Positions 10,264 through 21,475 of a stretch of 64,000 nucleotides of DNA are shown piece after piece. Location: positions 1,550,001 through 1,614,000 of the forward strand of contig NZ_CP031229.1 of NCBI RefSeq assembly GCF_003351765.1, given 5' to 3'. Numbering within the stretch: position 1 is the first letter of the stretch; each line of letters starts with the position of its first letter. The translations under genes were made by a program, and so were the position numbers. This stretch comes from Ornithinimicrobium avium (GTDB lineage Bacteria > Actinomycetota > Actinomycetes > Actinomycetales > Dermatophilaceae). The notes under the pieces are model-generated. The model saw only the letters and a list, made by a program, of their open reading frames with translations, did not search any database and had not been told where the DNA came from.

Positions 10264-10309
10264 CCTGGTCCGCACTACGGCCTTCCTGCGGGAGGCCTAC
10301 GATCGCCCC

Positions 10310-10921
10310 ATGACCTCCGACGACGACACCGTGGTCGTGACCGGGACCGGCCGGGCCTCCGCCGCCCCCGACGTCCTGGTCCTCGACCTGCGCCTCGAGG
10401 GCCACGGCCACACCGTGGGCGAGGCGCTCACGGCTCTGACCAGGGCCTCCCGCGCCTGCCACGACGCCCTCCCCGGGGAGACGCTGCGCACGCACGGGCT
10501 GGGCGTGCACCCGCGCCACGACCGGCAGGGCGAGAGGTCGGGGCACACGGCATACCAGTCCCTGCAGCTGCGCACCGGCGACCCGGCGCGCGCCGGCGAG
10601 CTGGTGCAGGTGCTCGGCGAGGCCGTCGGCGACGCGCTGGGTGTCGAGGGCGTGCGCCACGAGGTGGCCGACACGGCGGCCCTGCTGCGGCAGGCGCGCG
10701 AGCGGGCGTTCGGCGACGCGGTCGAGCGGGCGGAGCAGTACGCCGAGCTCGCCGGCCGGGTGCTCCTCGGGGTGCGTCGGGTCCGCGAGCCGGGGACCGG
10801 CGGACCGCGGCCGCCGGCCGACCACGGGGCACGCATGGCGGTGGCTGCCGGCCCCGTCGTCGACCCGGCCGAGCACGAGGTGACGGCGGCCGTCGAGGTG
10901 GCCTGGCAGCTGGAGGCCTGA
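10310..10921 (+). CDS. SIMPL domain (DUF541) protein, 203 aa
   Basis: The sequence has the SIMPL/DUF541 layout. It opens with a beta strand 'VVVTGTGRASAAPD', typical of this family, then 'LRLEGHGHTVGEAL', a middle region about residue oscillation of paired helices, and a late 'ARERAFGDAVERAEQYAELAGRVLLGV', the conserved helical segment in which related proteins bind partners. There is no signal peptide, unlike many Gram-negative homologues, so it should be cytoplasmic. Function in actinobacteria is not established. The gene stands alone after the tRNA-Gly. Confidence 0.8.
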   Translation: MTSDDDTVVVTGTGRASAAPDVLVLDLRLEGHGHTVGEALTALTRASRACHDALPGETLRTHGLGVHPRHDRQGERSGHTAYQSLQLRTGDPARAGELVQVLGEAVGDALGVEGVRHEVADTAALLRQARERAFGDAVERAEQYAELAGRVLLGVRRVREPGTGGPRPPADHGARMAVAAGPVVDPAEHEVTAAVEVAWQLEA

Positions 10922-11029
10922 GGGGCCCGACGCGGGGTGTCCGCTCGACATCACCCCGACAGGTGTGGTGCTGTTGACGTCGTACGGGCACCGGAACCTC
11001 CGGTGCGACGCTCGTCGGAAGGACATGAC

Positions 11030-11332
11030 ATGGGTTTCCTCGACAAGGCCAAGGAGCAGGCCGACAAGCTGCTCGACAAGACCGACCTGGACGAGAAGGC
11101 GTCCGGGGCCTGGGACCAGCACGGTGACCGGGTCACCGACGCGGTCGACCAGCACGCGGACCGGATCGACCAGGGCATCGACCAGGGCTCCGACTTCGTC
11201 AGCGACAGGACGGGGGGTCGTTTCGACGGCCAGCTCGACGAGGGTGGCGACCGCCTGCGCGACGGGCTGGACGGCCTCGACGGCAAGGACGACGACTTCG
11301 GCGCGGCGACGGGCGAGGCCGACAAGGCCTGA
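11030..11332 (+). CDS. Rv0909/MT0933-type antitoxin-like protein (100 aa)
   Basis: A short, highly charged Asp/Lys/Gly-rich protein. It begins 'MGFLDKAKEQADKLLDK', the recognisable start of the MT0933-type antitoxin family of actinobacteria, and continues with repeated 'D.VTDAVDQH.DRIDQGID' helical units. The ATG at 11030 has GGAAGGA six bases upstream. No toxin gene is adjacent: upstream is a SIMPL protein and downstream a terminator and an acyl-CoA dehydrogenase. Members without a partner are common, so a stress-related or orphan role is possible. The antitoxin label is by family resemblance only. Confidence 0.65.
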   Translation: MGFLDKAKEQADKLLDKTDLDEKASGAWDQHGDRVTDAVDQHADRIDQGIDQGSDFVSDRTGGRFDGQLDEGGDRLRDGLDGLDGKDDDFGAATGEADKA

Positions 11333-11351
11333 TCCCCGTCGTCGCGAAGGA

Positions 11352-11382
11352 GGGCCCGGGCACTGCGCCCGGGCCCTTCTTT
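11352..11382 (+). terminator. Rho-independent terminator after the antitoxin-like gene
   Basis: A perfect 10-base stem GGGCCCGGGC / GCCCGGGCCC (11352-11361, 11367-11376) with loop ACTGC is followed by TTCTTT. It sits 20 bases after the stop at 11332. It may also stop transcription of the converging acyl-CoA dehydrogenase, which ends at 11388. Confidence 0.9.
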
Positions 11383-11387
11383 GCGTC

Positions 11388-12593
11388 TCAGCGCTCGGCG
11401 CCGACGTCCCCCAGCAGCCCACGGGCGTAGGAGGCGTGCACCGACTCCTCGTCGGAGGGCTGGTAGAGACCGGCACGCACGTCCCGGGACAGTCTCTCCA
11501 GCTCCGAGCCGCGGGAGAAGTGCCGTCCGCCGGAGGCGCGCAGGCACTGGTCGACCGCGTGCAGCGCGGTCTCGGTGACGCGGGACTTGACTCCGGAGAG
11601 CTGGAGGTACCAGCGGGGGCCGTGCTCGGTCGTGCCGGGGACCGGCTCGGTCGCACCCACGGCGTCGAGGTCGGCAGCCAGCTTCTCGATCTGCAGGACG
11701 GCTCCGTCCAGGCCCATGGCGGCGTCGGCCAGCCGCCAGCGGATGTCGGGGTCGTCGGCGTGGACGATGCCCTTGCTGCGCGAGACGCGCTCGAGGGCGA
11801 CGTCCCGGGCCACGGCGACCGCCCGCTCGGCGACGCCGCAGTAGACCGCCGCGACGGTGAGCTCGAAGACGCCGAAGATGCCGAAGCGCAGCGGGTCCTG
11901 GGTGGGTCCGACAGGGGTCAGGTCCAGGACGTCGGCACCTGCCAGGGGCGCCGACTCCAGGACGGTCGTGCAGGACTGCGAGGCGCGCATGCCGTGGGTG
12001 TCCCAGTCGTCCAGGCTGCGCACGCCCTCGCCGCGGTGCAGGACGCCGAAGACCAGCTGGTCCTCCCTGCCCTGCGCACCGGCGACCTTGGCGTGGGTGA
12101 TCAGCCGGTCCCAGGCCGGGGACATGGAGGTGAAGATCTTGGTGCCGCTGAGCGCGTAGCCGCCCTGCCCGTCCGGCTCGGCGCTGGTCCACGCGTCGAA
12201 GAGCATGACGTCGTTGCCCGCCTCGGAGATGCCGAAGGCGAACAGCTCGTCCCCCGCGGCCGCCTCGAGGACCGCCCGCGCGCTCCCCAGGCCGCGGCGG
12301 CCGGCCACCAGCGCGGCGCCGGTGACGACCAGGTGCATGTTGATGCCCAGCGCCGCCGACGGGTCGGCACCGGCCAGTCGCCGCTGCAGGCGGGTGACGT
12401 CCACCACGGAGGCGCCCAGGCCCCCGAGCTCCTCCGGCACGAACAGCCGCAGGTAGCCGCGCCCGCGCAGGTCGTCCAGGGTCTCGGTGAAGAAGCGGTT
12501 GTCGCGGTCGTAGCCGGCGGCACGCTCCCGGAAGGTGGCGATCAGGTCGGCGGGGAGCAGCTGCTGCACGAGGTCGTCGTAGGTCGGGGACAT
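11388..12593 (-). CDS. Acyl-CoA dehydrogenase family protein (401 aa)
   Basis: A flavoprotein dehydrogenase of normal length. The N-terminal helical domain includes 'RGYLRLFVPEELGGLG'. The middle beta domain carries the FAD/substrate-contact pattern 'FAFGISEAGNDV' and 'GYALSGTKIFTSMSP'. The C-terminal helical bundle contains 'VYCGVAERAVAVARDVA'. The expected catalytic base cannot be assigned with confidence, so it could belong to the broader acyl-CoA dehydrogenase-like oxidoreductases, some of which act as hydroxylases or sulfur-metabolism enzymes. ATG at 12593, where the protein starts 'MSPTYDDLV'. It is monocistronic, facing the antitoxin-like gene. Confidence 0.85.
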   Translation of the reverse strand: MSPTYDDLVQQLLPADLIATFRERAAGYDRDNRFFTETLDDLRGRGYLRLFVPEELGGLGASVVDVTRLQRRLAGADPSAALGINMHLVVTGAALVAGRRGLGSARAVLEAAAGDELFAFGISEAGNDVMLFDAWTSAEPDGQGGYALSGTKIFTSMSPAWDRLITHAKVAGAQGREDQLVFGVLHRGEGVRSLDDWDTHGMRASQSCTTVLESAPLAGADVLDLTPVGPTQDPLRFGIFGVFELTVAAVYCGVAERAVAVARDVALERVSRSKGIVHADDPDIRWRLADAAMGLDGAVLQIEKLAADLDAVGATEPVPGTTEHGPRWYLQLSGVKSRVTETALHAVDQCLRASGGRHFSRGSELERLSRDVRAGLYQPSDEESVHASYARGLLGDVGAER

Positions 12594-12649
12594 GGTCCCA
12601 AGGGTAGGCAGGTGCGGACCGGTCCCGGCGTGGGCCTCGGCCGGTCGCC

Positions 12650-14023
12650 TCACAGCCCCAGCACGGCCCCCGCGATGAGGAAGTAGACGACCAGTCCGGT
12701 CGCGTCGACGAAGGTGGTGATGAACGGCGCGCTCACCACGGCGGGGTCCACCCCGAGCCGACGGGCGACCAGCGGGATGACCCCGCCGGCGGTGGCGGCC
12801 AGCCCGCACACGACGACGAGCGAGAGGCTGATGACCAGAGCGACCCGGCTCTCGGTGAAGAACTGCGCGGGCAGATAGGCGAAGACGGCCAGCGCCACCC
12901 CGAGCGTCAGACCGGTCGTGAGCTCCTTGACCATGACCCGGAAGACGTCGCCGGGCCGCACGTCGTCGATCGCCAGCGCGCGGATCATCGTGCTCGCCGC
13001 CTGGGCGCCGATGTTGCCGCCGGTGCCGATGAGCAGCGGGATGAACAGTGCGAGCGAGACCACCTGCTGCAGCTGGTCCTCGAAGTGGTCGAGCACGTTG
13101 ACGGTCAGCGTGGCGGCCACGATGAGGATGAGCAGCCAGGTGATGCGTCCCCGGGCCAGGGCCAGGAAGGAGGTCGTCAGGTAGGGCCTGTCCAGCCGCT
13201 CACGACCGACCGCGCGGGCCTCGTCCTCGGCCTCCTCGATCTGCAGGACCCGCATCGCGTCGTCGACCGTGAACATCCCCACCAGGCGGTGGTCGTCGTC
13301 GAGGACGGGGACGGCGAGCGCGCCGTGGTCGCGGACGACGCGTGCGGCGTCCTCCTGGTCGTCGGAGGCGTAGACGCTGATCGGCTCGCGCATGACCTCG
13401 TGCACCGGTCTGCCGGGGTCGGTGGCGAGCAGCCGTCGCAACGAGACGACCCCGACCACGCGGTGCTCGGCGTCGACGACCGGCACGGCGTAGACCGTCT
13501 CGGCGTCGCCGGTGTCCGCCCGCACGGCGCGCAGGGCGTCGGCGACCGTGGCCTCCTGGGACACGCTGACCAGCCGCGGCGTGCTCCACCGGCCGACGGT
13601 CTCGGGCCGGTGGGAGAGGACCGCGGCGGTCGCCTCCCACTCCTGCGGCGTGAGGCTGCGCAGCAGCCTCTCGGACAGGTCCATGGGCAGGCCGTCGAGG
13701 AGCCGGGCCCGGTCGTCCGGGTCCAGCTCGGCGACCAGGAGACGAGCCTGGGCGTCGGGCAGCGCCTCGACGAGCTCGGCCTGGACGGCGGGCTCGAGCA
13801 TCTGCAGCGCGCGCACCGAGCTGTCGCGCGGCAGCATCCGGAAGGCGGTGGCCCGCTGCCGGGTGTTCATCCGCTCCAGCTCGTCGACGACGAGCGGCAG
13901 GTCGGCCCCGTGCAGGATCGCGCGCAGCCGTTCGGCGTCCCCGGCCCGCCGCAGTCGCGCCTCGCGGACCGCCTGCCGGGTCTGCTCCTGCTGCTGCTCG
14001 CGCGTGCGGCGCGCCCGGCTCAC
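12650..14023 (-). CDS. mgtE: Magnesium transporter MgtE
   Basis: A Mg2+ channel with the standard three-part layout. The N-terminal helical MgtE domain covers about residues 20-140 with 'LDPDDRARLLDGLP'. Two CBS domains lie at about 145-270, where 'VHEVMREPISVYASDDQEDA' marks the second. The C-terminal membrane region has about five helices, including the pore signature 'LLIGTGGNIGAQAAS'. Intracellular Mg2+ normally gates it through the CBS/N domains. The GTG start (14021-14023) overlaps the rpiB stop by GTGA, so the two genes are translationally coupled. Confidence 0.96.
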   Translation of the reverse strand: MSRARRTREQQQEQTRQAVREARLRRAGDAERLRAILHGADLPLVVDELERMNTRQRATAFRMLPRDSSVRALQMLEPAVQAELVEALPDAQARLLVAELDPDDRARLLDGLPMDLSERLLRSLTPQEWEATAAVLSHRPETVGRWSTPRLVSVSQEATVADALRAVRADTGDAETVYAVPVVDAEHRVVGVVSLRRLLATDPGRPVHEVMREPISVYASDDQEDAARVVRDHGALAVPVLDDDHRLVGMFTVDDAMRVLQIEEAEDEARAVGRERLDRPYLTTSFLALARGRITWLLILIVAATLTVNVLDHFEDQLQQVVSLALFIPLLIGTGGNIGAQAASTMIRALAIDDVRPGDVFRVMVKELTTGLTLGVALAVFAYLPAQFFTESRVALVISLSLVVVCGLAATAGGVIPLVARRLGVDPAVVSAPFITTFVDATGLVVYFLIAGAVLGL

Positions 14024-14493
14024 GGGAGCGGCGGGAGGATGCCCTCCGACTCGTAGTCGCTGACCATGTCGATGCGCCGCTGGTGGCGCTCCTCACCCGA
14101 GAACGGCGTCCCCAGGAAGGCCGCCGCGATCTCCCGACCCTCCTCCAGGGAGAGGAAGCGGGCGCCGAGGGAGAGCACGCGGGCGTCGTTGTGCTCGCGG
14201 GTCAGCCGCGCGAGCTCCGGGGTCCAGGCCAGGCCGGCACGGATGCCGGCCACCTTGTTGGCCGCCATCTGCTCGCCGTTGCCCGAGCCGCCGAGCACGA
14301 TGCCCAGGCTGGTCGGGTCCTCGTCGGCGGCCACGCCCTCCGCCGCGCGCAGCACGTAGACGGGGTAGTCGTCCTGGGCGTCGTAGTCGGCCGGCCCGTG
14401 GTCCACGACCTCGTGGCCCTCCTGCGCCAGCCAGGCCACCAGGTCGCGCTGCAGCTCGTAGGCCGCGTGATCGCCGCCGATGTGGACGCGCAT
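14020..14493 (-). CDS. rpiB: Ribose-5-phosphate isomerase B
   Basis: Interconverts ribose 5-phosphate and ribulose 5-phosphate in the pentose phosphate pathway. The 157-residue protein begins 'MRVHIGGDHAAYELQ', with the conserved Asp and His, and has 'GGSGNGEQMAANK', where Glu (about 74) replaces the Cys used by Escherichia coli RpiB. That change is characteristic of the actinobacterial subtype. The ATG at 14493 is inside the end of the upstream DsbA-like gene (TGATG overlap), and its own stop overlaps the start of mgtE, so three genes form a coupled run. Confidence 0.95.
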   Translation of the reverse strand: MRVHIGGDHAAYELQRDLVAWLAQEGHEVVDHGPADYDAQDDYPVYVLRAAEGVAADEDPTSLGIVLGGSGNGEQMAANKVAGIRAGLAWTPELARLTREHNDARVLSLGARFLSLEEGREIAAAFLGTPFSGEERHQRRIDMVSDYESEGILPPLP

Positions 14494-15134
14494 CAGCTGA
14501 AGTCCGGGTGCGCGTCGCGGGTGCGCTTGAGCTCGTAGAAGCCCGGGGTGCCGGCGACGAGCACGCAGCCGTCCCACAGCCTGCCGGCCGCCTCGCCCCT
14601 GGGCGCGGGCGTGACGACGGGACCGAAGAAGGCGATGTCGTTGACCGAGATGACCGGGGTGCCCACGTCGTCGCCGACCAGGTCGATGGCCCGCTGGTGG
14701 CTGGCGCGCAGCGCGTCGTCCACCTCGGTGGTGGCCGCGACCTCGTTGATCGCCGGGTCCAGGCCCAGCTCCTCGACGACCTCGGCCAGGCACTGCTCGA
14801 GGTGCTCGGTCCCGCGCCCGTCCAGGTGGATGCGCCGGCCGAGGGCGTCGTACATCTTCTTGCGCAGCACGTTGGCCTCCTCCTCGGGCAGGTCGTCGGT
14901 CGCCGCGACGATCGCGCGCACCGGGGTCCAGGACCGGTCGAGCATGGTGCGGTAGCCCTCGTCCAGGTGCCGGCCCTCGTTGAGCACCGACAGGCTCATC
15001 ACCGACCAGGTGACGTCCAGGTCGCGGACCTGCTCGACCTCCATCAGCCAGCGGGACGTCATCCACGCCCACGGGCACACGGGGTCGAAGAACATCTCCG
15101 CGCGGTCGCGGCTAGGTGCGGTGCTCTCAGTCAT
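14493..15134 (-). CDS. DsbA/FrnE-type thioredoxin-fold protein, mycothiol-dependent nitroreductase family, with CxxA active site
   Basis: Strongly resembles mycobacterial Rv2466c, a mycothiol-dependent nitroreductase of the DsbA fold. Matching stretches are 'FDPVCPWAWMTSRW' at the N-terminus, 'VGTPVISVNDIAFFGPV' containing the cis-Pro loop, and the C-terminal 'FYELKRTRDAHP'. Length (213) is normal. The active site reads Cys20-Pro-Trp-Ala, whereas Rv2466c has Cys-Pro-Trp-Cys, so only the nucleophilic Cys remains; a monothiol mechanism with mycothiol is plausible. It is the first gene of the coupled set with rpiB and mgtE, and divergent from pepN. Confidence 0.85.
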   Translation of the reverse strand: MTESTAPSRDRAEMFFDPVCPWAWMTSRWLMEVEQVRDLDVTWSVMSLSVLNEGRHLDEGYRTMLDRSWTPVRAIVAATDDLPEEEANVLRKKMYDALGRRIHLDGRGTEHLEQCLAEVVEELGLDPAINEVAATTEVDDALRASHQRAIDLVGDDVGTPVISVNDIAFFGPVVTPAPRGEAAGRLWDGCVLVAGTPGFYELKRTRDAHPDFS

Positions 15135-15183
15135 GGCACCATCGTGTCACTCCGTACCCCCGACCGACCCAGGAGGTCGCCGC

Positions 15184-17760
<2,577 letters not shown>

Positions 17761-17775
17761 GCGAGGGGGCTCGCC

Positions 17776-17859
17776 GACCGGACCGGGGCACTCGCGCCCG
17801 TTCGGTCGGTCGGGTGAGCGAACCATCGACCGAACCAGGGCAGTCGCACCGGTCCGGTC
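17776..17859. terminator. Nested inverted repeats between converging pepN and a hypothetical gene
   Basis: An outer 11-base perfect inverted repeat (GACCGGACCGG 17776-17786 with CCGGTCCGGTC 17849-17859) encloses an inner 9-base perfect one (GTTCGGTCG 17800-17808 with CGACCGAAC 17827-17835). There is no U tract. Its place between two converging stop codons suggests a bidirectional terminator. The repeated GGTC/GACC units could also bind a protein. Confidence 0.6.
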
Positions 17860-17864
17860 GCAGG

Positions 17865-18245
17865 TCAGTCCTCGAGCCCGAACGTCTCCAGCCGCTCCCG
17901 GGAGGAGGCCTCGTCGTCCAGCCAGGTCACCCGATAGGTCCCGTCGGTCGTCGTCAAGACGTCGCGGGTCCACTCCGCCAGGTCGCGCTCCAGCTCGGCG
18001 CCGGCGGAGATCCGCTCGGTGACCCGGCCGGTGTCGTCGCGCACCCACACGCGCATCGACTCGTGGGGCGGGGACCAGGTGGACCACCACAGGTGCCCGG
18101 AGGTGCGCAGCCAGGAGGTCTCGGCGCGCAGGAAGACCCGCGCCACCTCCTGACCGACCTCGTCGAGGACGACCCCGGCGCGGTCGCGGTAGGGGTCGAG
18201 GCGCGGGTCGCGCTCCTCGGGCCCGTCGGGGGGTGACCAGGGCAT
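17865..18245 (-). CDS. Conserved-looking hypothetical protein (126 aa)
   Basis: I do not recognise this protein. It is soluble, acidic and rich in Trp and Arg, with no signal peptide or membrane segment. Its strand-like pattern 'LRTSGHLWWSTWSPPHESMRVWVRDD' followed by 'TYRVTWLDDEASSRERLETFGL' suggests a small beta-sheet protein. It lies 9 bases downstream of malQ on the same strand and could be cotranscribed with it, but no functional link can be claimed. The start at 18245 gives a Pro-rich N-terminus. Confidence 0.6.
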   Translation of the reverse strand: MPWSPPDGPEERDPRLDPYRDRAGVVLDEVGQEVARVFLRAETSWLRTSGHLWWSTWSPPHESMRVWVRDDTGRVTERISAGAELERDLAEWTRDVLTTTDGTYRVTWLDDEASSRERLETFGLED

Positions 18246-18254
18246 CGTCAGGCC

Positions 18255-20378
18255 CTAGTCGTCCTGGCTGGCGGTGCGGGCCAGGCGCCGCGCGGAGCGC
18301 CAGGTGAACAGCTCCTCGAGGAGCACCCGGCTGCCGTCGGGGCCGGCGAGCGGCACCCGCCAGTTGGGGTACTCCTCGTCGGTGCCCGGCTGGTTGATGA
18401 CCCGCTTGTCGCCGGCCAGGTCGCTGACGCTCACGCCGACGAGCCGTGCCGGGGTGCGGGTGAGGAAGGAGTGCAGCGCCTCCACCTGCTGGGGGACGCC
18501 GCCGCCCTCGCGCAGCAGACCACGGCGGCGCAGGTCGGCCAGGACCTCCTCGCGGGAGCGCGCGTCCTCCGCCTGCTCCTCCTCCAGGCTGCGCTCGAGC
18601 AGCCCGAGGCGGTGGCGCAGCTCGACGTGCACGCCCTCGAGGTAGCCCGCGGTCGGCGGCAGGTCGTGGGTGGTCACGGTCGCCAGGCACAGCTCGCGCC
18701 ACTGCTCCGGGTCCAGCAGGCCGCCGTCGCCGTCCCAGTCGCGCTCGAACCACAGGATCGAGGTCCCCATCACGCCCCGGTCGCGCAGGTAGTCACGCAC
18801 CCACGGCTCGACGGTCCCGAGGTCCTCCCCGATGACGACGGACCCGGCGCGGTGCGCCTCGAGCAGCAGGATGCCGATCATCGCCTCGTGGTCGTAGCGC
18901 ACGTAGGTGCCCTGGAACGGCTTCATCCCCTGCGGGATCCACCACAGCCGGAAGAGCCCGAGCACGTGGTCGACGCGCAGCCCGCCGCTGTGCCGCAGCG
19001 CCGCCCGCACCATGTCGCGGTAGGGCGCGTAGCCCAGCTCGGCCAGCTCGTCCGGCCGCCACGGCGGCTGGCTCCAGTCCTGGCCCACCTGGTTGTACTG
19101 GTCGGCCGGGGCACCGACGGTCACGCCGCGCGCCAGCGCCGAGCCGAGGGACCAGGCGTCGGCGCCGTCGGGGTGCACCCCGACGGCCAGGTCGGCGAGG
19201 ACGCCGAGCGACATACCGGTGTCGAGCAGGTCGCGCTGCACCCGGGCGAGCTGGTCGTCGAGGATCCACTGCAGCCACAGGTGGAACTCGACCTCCTCGG
19301 CGTGCTTCTCGCGGAAGGTCTCGACCGCGGCCGAGCGCGGGTCCTGCAGCTCCTCGGGCCACTGCCGCCAGGAGGTCCCGTGGAGCTGGCACAGCGCGCA
19401 CCAGGTGGCGAAGTCGACCAGGCCCTCCCCCTCCCGCTCGACGAAGGCGTGGAAGGAGCGTGCCCTCCGCAGCGAGCGCCGCTGGCGGAAGATCATCCGC
19501 AGCGCGGCCTCCTTGGCCATCCACACCGCGTCCCGCTCGATGAAGTCGAGGTCGAGGTAGGCGCGGGCGTCGTCGGAGTGCCACTCGACCAGCTGCCGCT
19601 CGGCGGCGGACAGGTAGCCGACCTCGGGCACGTCCTCGACCCGGATGTAGAGGGGGCTGACGAAGCGCCGGCTGGTCGGCAGGTAGGGCGAGGGCTCGAC
19701 GGGCGGCACCGGCTCGGCCGCGTGCAGCGGGTTGACCAGCACGAAGTCGGCACCCATGCCGGCCGCCCAGGCACCGGCGTCGCCCAGGTCGGCGAGGTCG
19801 CCGATCCCCCAGGACTCGGCCGAGCGCATCGCGTAGAGCTGGGTCATCAGCCCCCACGACTGCGCGCCGTCCCCCGCGAGCGCCTCGGGCAGCACGAGGG
19901 CGGCGGGCGTGACGACCAGCGGCATGGTGCGGGTGCGCTCGCCGCAGGTGGCCCGCACGGTGTGCCAGCCCAGCGGCAGGTCGTCCCCGACGTCGAGCAG
20001 GACCCGCGCCACCGGCTCGCCGTCCACCTCACGGGTTTGCGGCTGTCCCGCTGCCCCGAGCTCGCGCTCGGTGCCGTCCTCGAGCACCAGCCGGGCCTCG
20101 AAGCGCACCCCCCGGGCCACGTGCACCGGGACCTCGGGCGCCGTGCCCTGCACCGTGACGACCACCGGCGGCAGCACGCGTCGCCAGGGCCGCAGCTCGG
20201 CCTCGGCCAGCGCACGCTCGACGCCCTCCTCGTCGGCGACGTCCACCCCGAGTGCGGCCAGGACGGCGACCACGGTCTGCGTCGAGACCTCCGTGTGGCG
20301 GCCCTGCCAGTCCCAGAACTGCGTGGCGACGCCGTGGGCGTGGGCCAGCTCGGTCAGGCGGGGGGTCAGCTCGGTCAC
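18255..20378 (-). CDS. malQ: 4-alpha-glucanotransferase (amylomaltase, GH77)
   Basis: Disproportionates maltooligosaccharides. The 707-residue protein has an actinobacterial N-terminal extension (about 1-150, with a helical 'TQFWDWQGRHTEVS' segment) and then the GH77 barrel. Catalytic-site stretches are visible: 'GLRVDHVLGLFRLW' with the nucleophile Asp, 'VIGEDLGTVEPWV' with the acid/base Glu, and 'TTHDLPPT' with the third Asp. I prefer the GTG at 20378, which has AAAGG six bases upstream, over an ATG at 20393 with no ribosome-binding site. Works in glycogen or maltodextrin turnover alongside the alpha-glucosidase at 24289. Confidence 0.95.
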   Translation of the reverse strand: MTELTPRLTELAHAHGVATQFWDWQGRHTEVSTQTVVAVLAALGVDVADEEGVERALAEAELRPWRRVLPPVVVTVQGTAPEVPVHVARGVRFEARLVLEDGTERELGAAGQPQTREVDGEPVARVLLDVGDDLPLGWHTVRATCGERTRTMPLVVTPAALVLPEALAGDGAQSWGLMTQLYAMRSAESWGIGDLADLGDAGAWAAGMGADFVLVNPLHAAEPVPPVEPSPYLPTSRRFVSPLYIRVEDVPEVGYLSAAERQLVEWHSDDARAYLDLDFIERDAVWMAKEAALRMIFRQRRSLRRARSFHAFVEREGEGLVDFATWCALCQLHGTSWRQWPEELQDPRSAAVETFREKHAEEVEFHLWLQWILDDQLARVQRDLLDTGMSLGVLADLAVGVHPDGADAWSLGSALARGVTVGAPADQYNQVGQDWSQPPWRPDELAELGYAPYRDMVRAALRHSGGLRVDHVLGLFRLWWIPQGMKPFQGTYVRYDHEAMIGILLLEAHRAGSVVIGEDLGTVEPWVRDYLRDRGVMGTSILWFERDWDGDGGLLDPEQWRELCLATVTTHDLPPTAGYLEGVHVELRHRLGLLERSLEEEQAEDARSREEVLADLRRRGLLREGGGVPQQVEALHSFLTRTPARLVGVSVSDLAGDKRVINQPGTDEEYPNWRVPLAGPDGSRVLLEELFTWRSARRLARTASQDD

Positions 20379-20528
20379 GGTCGACCTTTCCATGGGTACG
20401 GGGCGGGAGCGGGACGGGCGTCGGACGTCGACGCCTAGTCTCTCAGGCCCGCCGCCGTGGTCGGGCACCCACACGCGGGAAGCTGCACGTCCCCCGGCGA
20501 CCAGCACCTCCTCCTGTCTAATGGGGGT

Positions 20529-21428
20529 ATGCAGATGCTCCGCGCCCCCTTCGACGGCTGGGACAGCTTCTTGGCCTGGCTGGCGGGAGCTCCCCTGCGC
20601 ATCCTGCTCGTGCTGCTGGCCGCCGTCGTGGTGCGCTGGCTGGTGCACCGCTCGATCCGCTCGCTCGTCCAGCGCGCGGCGGAGCGCGCCGACGACCACG
20701 AGCGCACCAGCTTCGAGCGGATGCTGGACCGGGCGGCCGGGACGGACCTGGAACGCCGGCGACAGCGCGCCCTGACGATGGGTTCGCTGCTGCGCAGCAT
20801 CGCCACCTTCGTCATCGGGACCATCGCGCTGCTGACCGTGATGGCCGAGCTGGGGGTGCCGCTGGCGCCGCTGCTGACCTCGGCCGGCATCGGCGGCGTG
20901 GCCCTCGGCTTCGGCGCCCAGTCGCTGGTCAAGGACTTCCTGTCGGGGATCTTCATGATCATCGAGGACCAGTACGGCGTGGGCGACGTCGTCGACACCG
21001 GCGAGGCGGTCGGCACCGTGGAGGAGGTGTCCCTGCGCGTCACCCGGCTACGGGACGCCAGCGGCGTCGTCTGGTTCATCCGCAACGGCGAGATCGTGCG
21101 GATCGGCAACAAGAGCCAGGGCTGGGCGATGGCCACGATCGACGTGCCGGTCGCCTACGACGAGGAGCCGCGCCGGGTGCTGCCGATCCTGGAGCAGGTG
21201 GTCGCCAAGGTGGCCCAGGACCCAGACTGGTCCGACAGGCTGCTCGAGACCCCGTCGGTCGCCGGGGTCGAGTCCGTCACCGGCGGGACCATGACCCTGC
21301 GCGTCTTCGCCAAGACCCGGCCGGGCGAGCAGTACGCCATACCCCGGGAGATCCGCGAGCGCGCCAAGGAGGCCTTCGACCGGGCCGGGGTGCGCGGCCC
21401 GACCCTCCCGCCCTACCACGGCGCGTAG
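20529..21428 (+). CDS. Small-conductance mechanosensitive channel MscS family protein
   Basis: A roughly 300-residue MscS-type channel. Helices lie near residues 20-40 and 85-105; then comes the pore helix 'APLLTSAGIGGVALGFGAQSLVKD', with the Gly/Ala packing pattern of TM3. A beta domain follows ('YGVGDVVDTGEAVGTVEEVSLRVTRLR'), then a C-terminal alpha/beta cap. It would release solutes on hypo-osmotic shock. The ATG at 20529 is preferred over a longer frame that starts at 20457 with an unstructured N-terminus. Divergent from malQ. Confidence 0.92.
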   Translation: MQMLRAPFDGWDSFLAWLAGAPLRILLVLLAAVVVRWLVHRSIRSLVQRAAERADDHERTSFERMLDRAAGTDLERRRQRALTMGSLLRSIATFVIGTIALLTVMAELGVPLAPLLTSAGIGGVALGFGAQSLVKDFLSGIFMIIEDQYGVGDVVDTGEAVGTVEEVSLRVTRLRDASGVVWFIRNGEIVRIGNKSQGWAMATIDVPVAYDEEPRRVLPILEQVVAKVAQDPDWSDRLLETPSVAGVESVTGGTMTLRVFAKTRPGEQYAIPREIRERAKEAFDRAGVRGPTLPPYHGA

Positions 21429-21475
21429 GCCTGACGCCCTCTGGCGCGGGTCCTCCCCGTGCCAGACTTGCCCCC

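Noticed and set aside
11030..12593. Antitoxin-like gene and acyl-CoA dehydrogenase as a toxin-antitoxin pair
   Set aside because: They are on opposite strands, separated by a terminator, and the second is a typical flavoenzyme.
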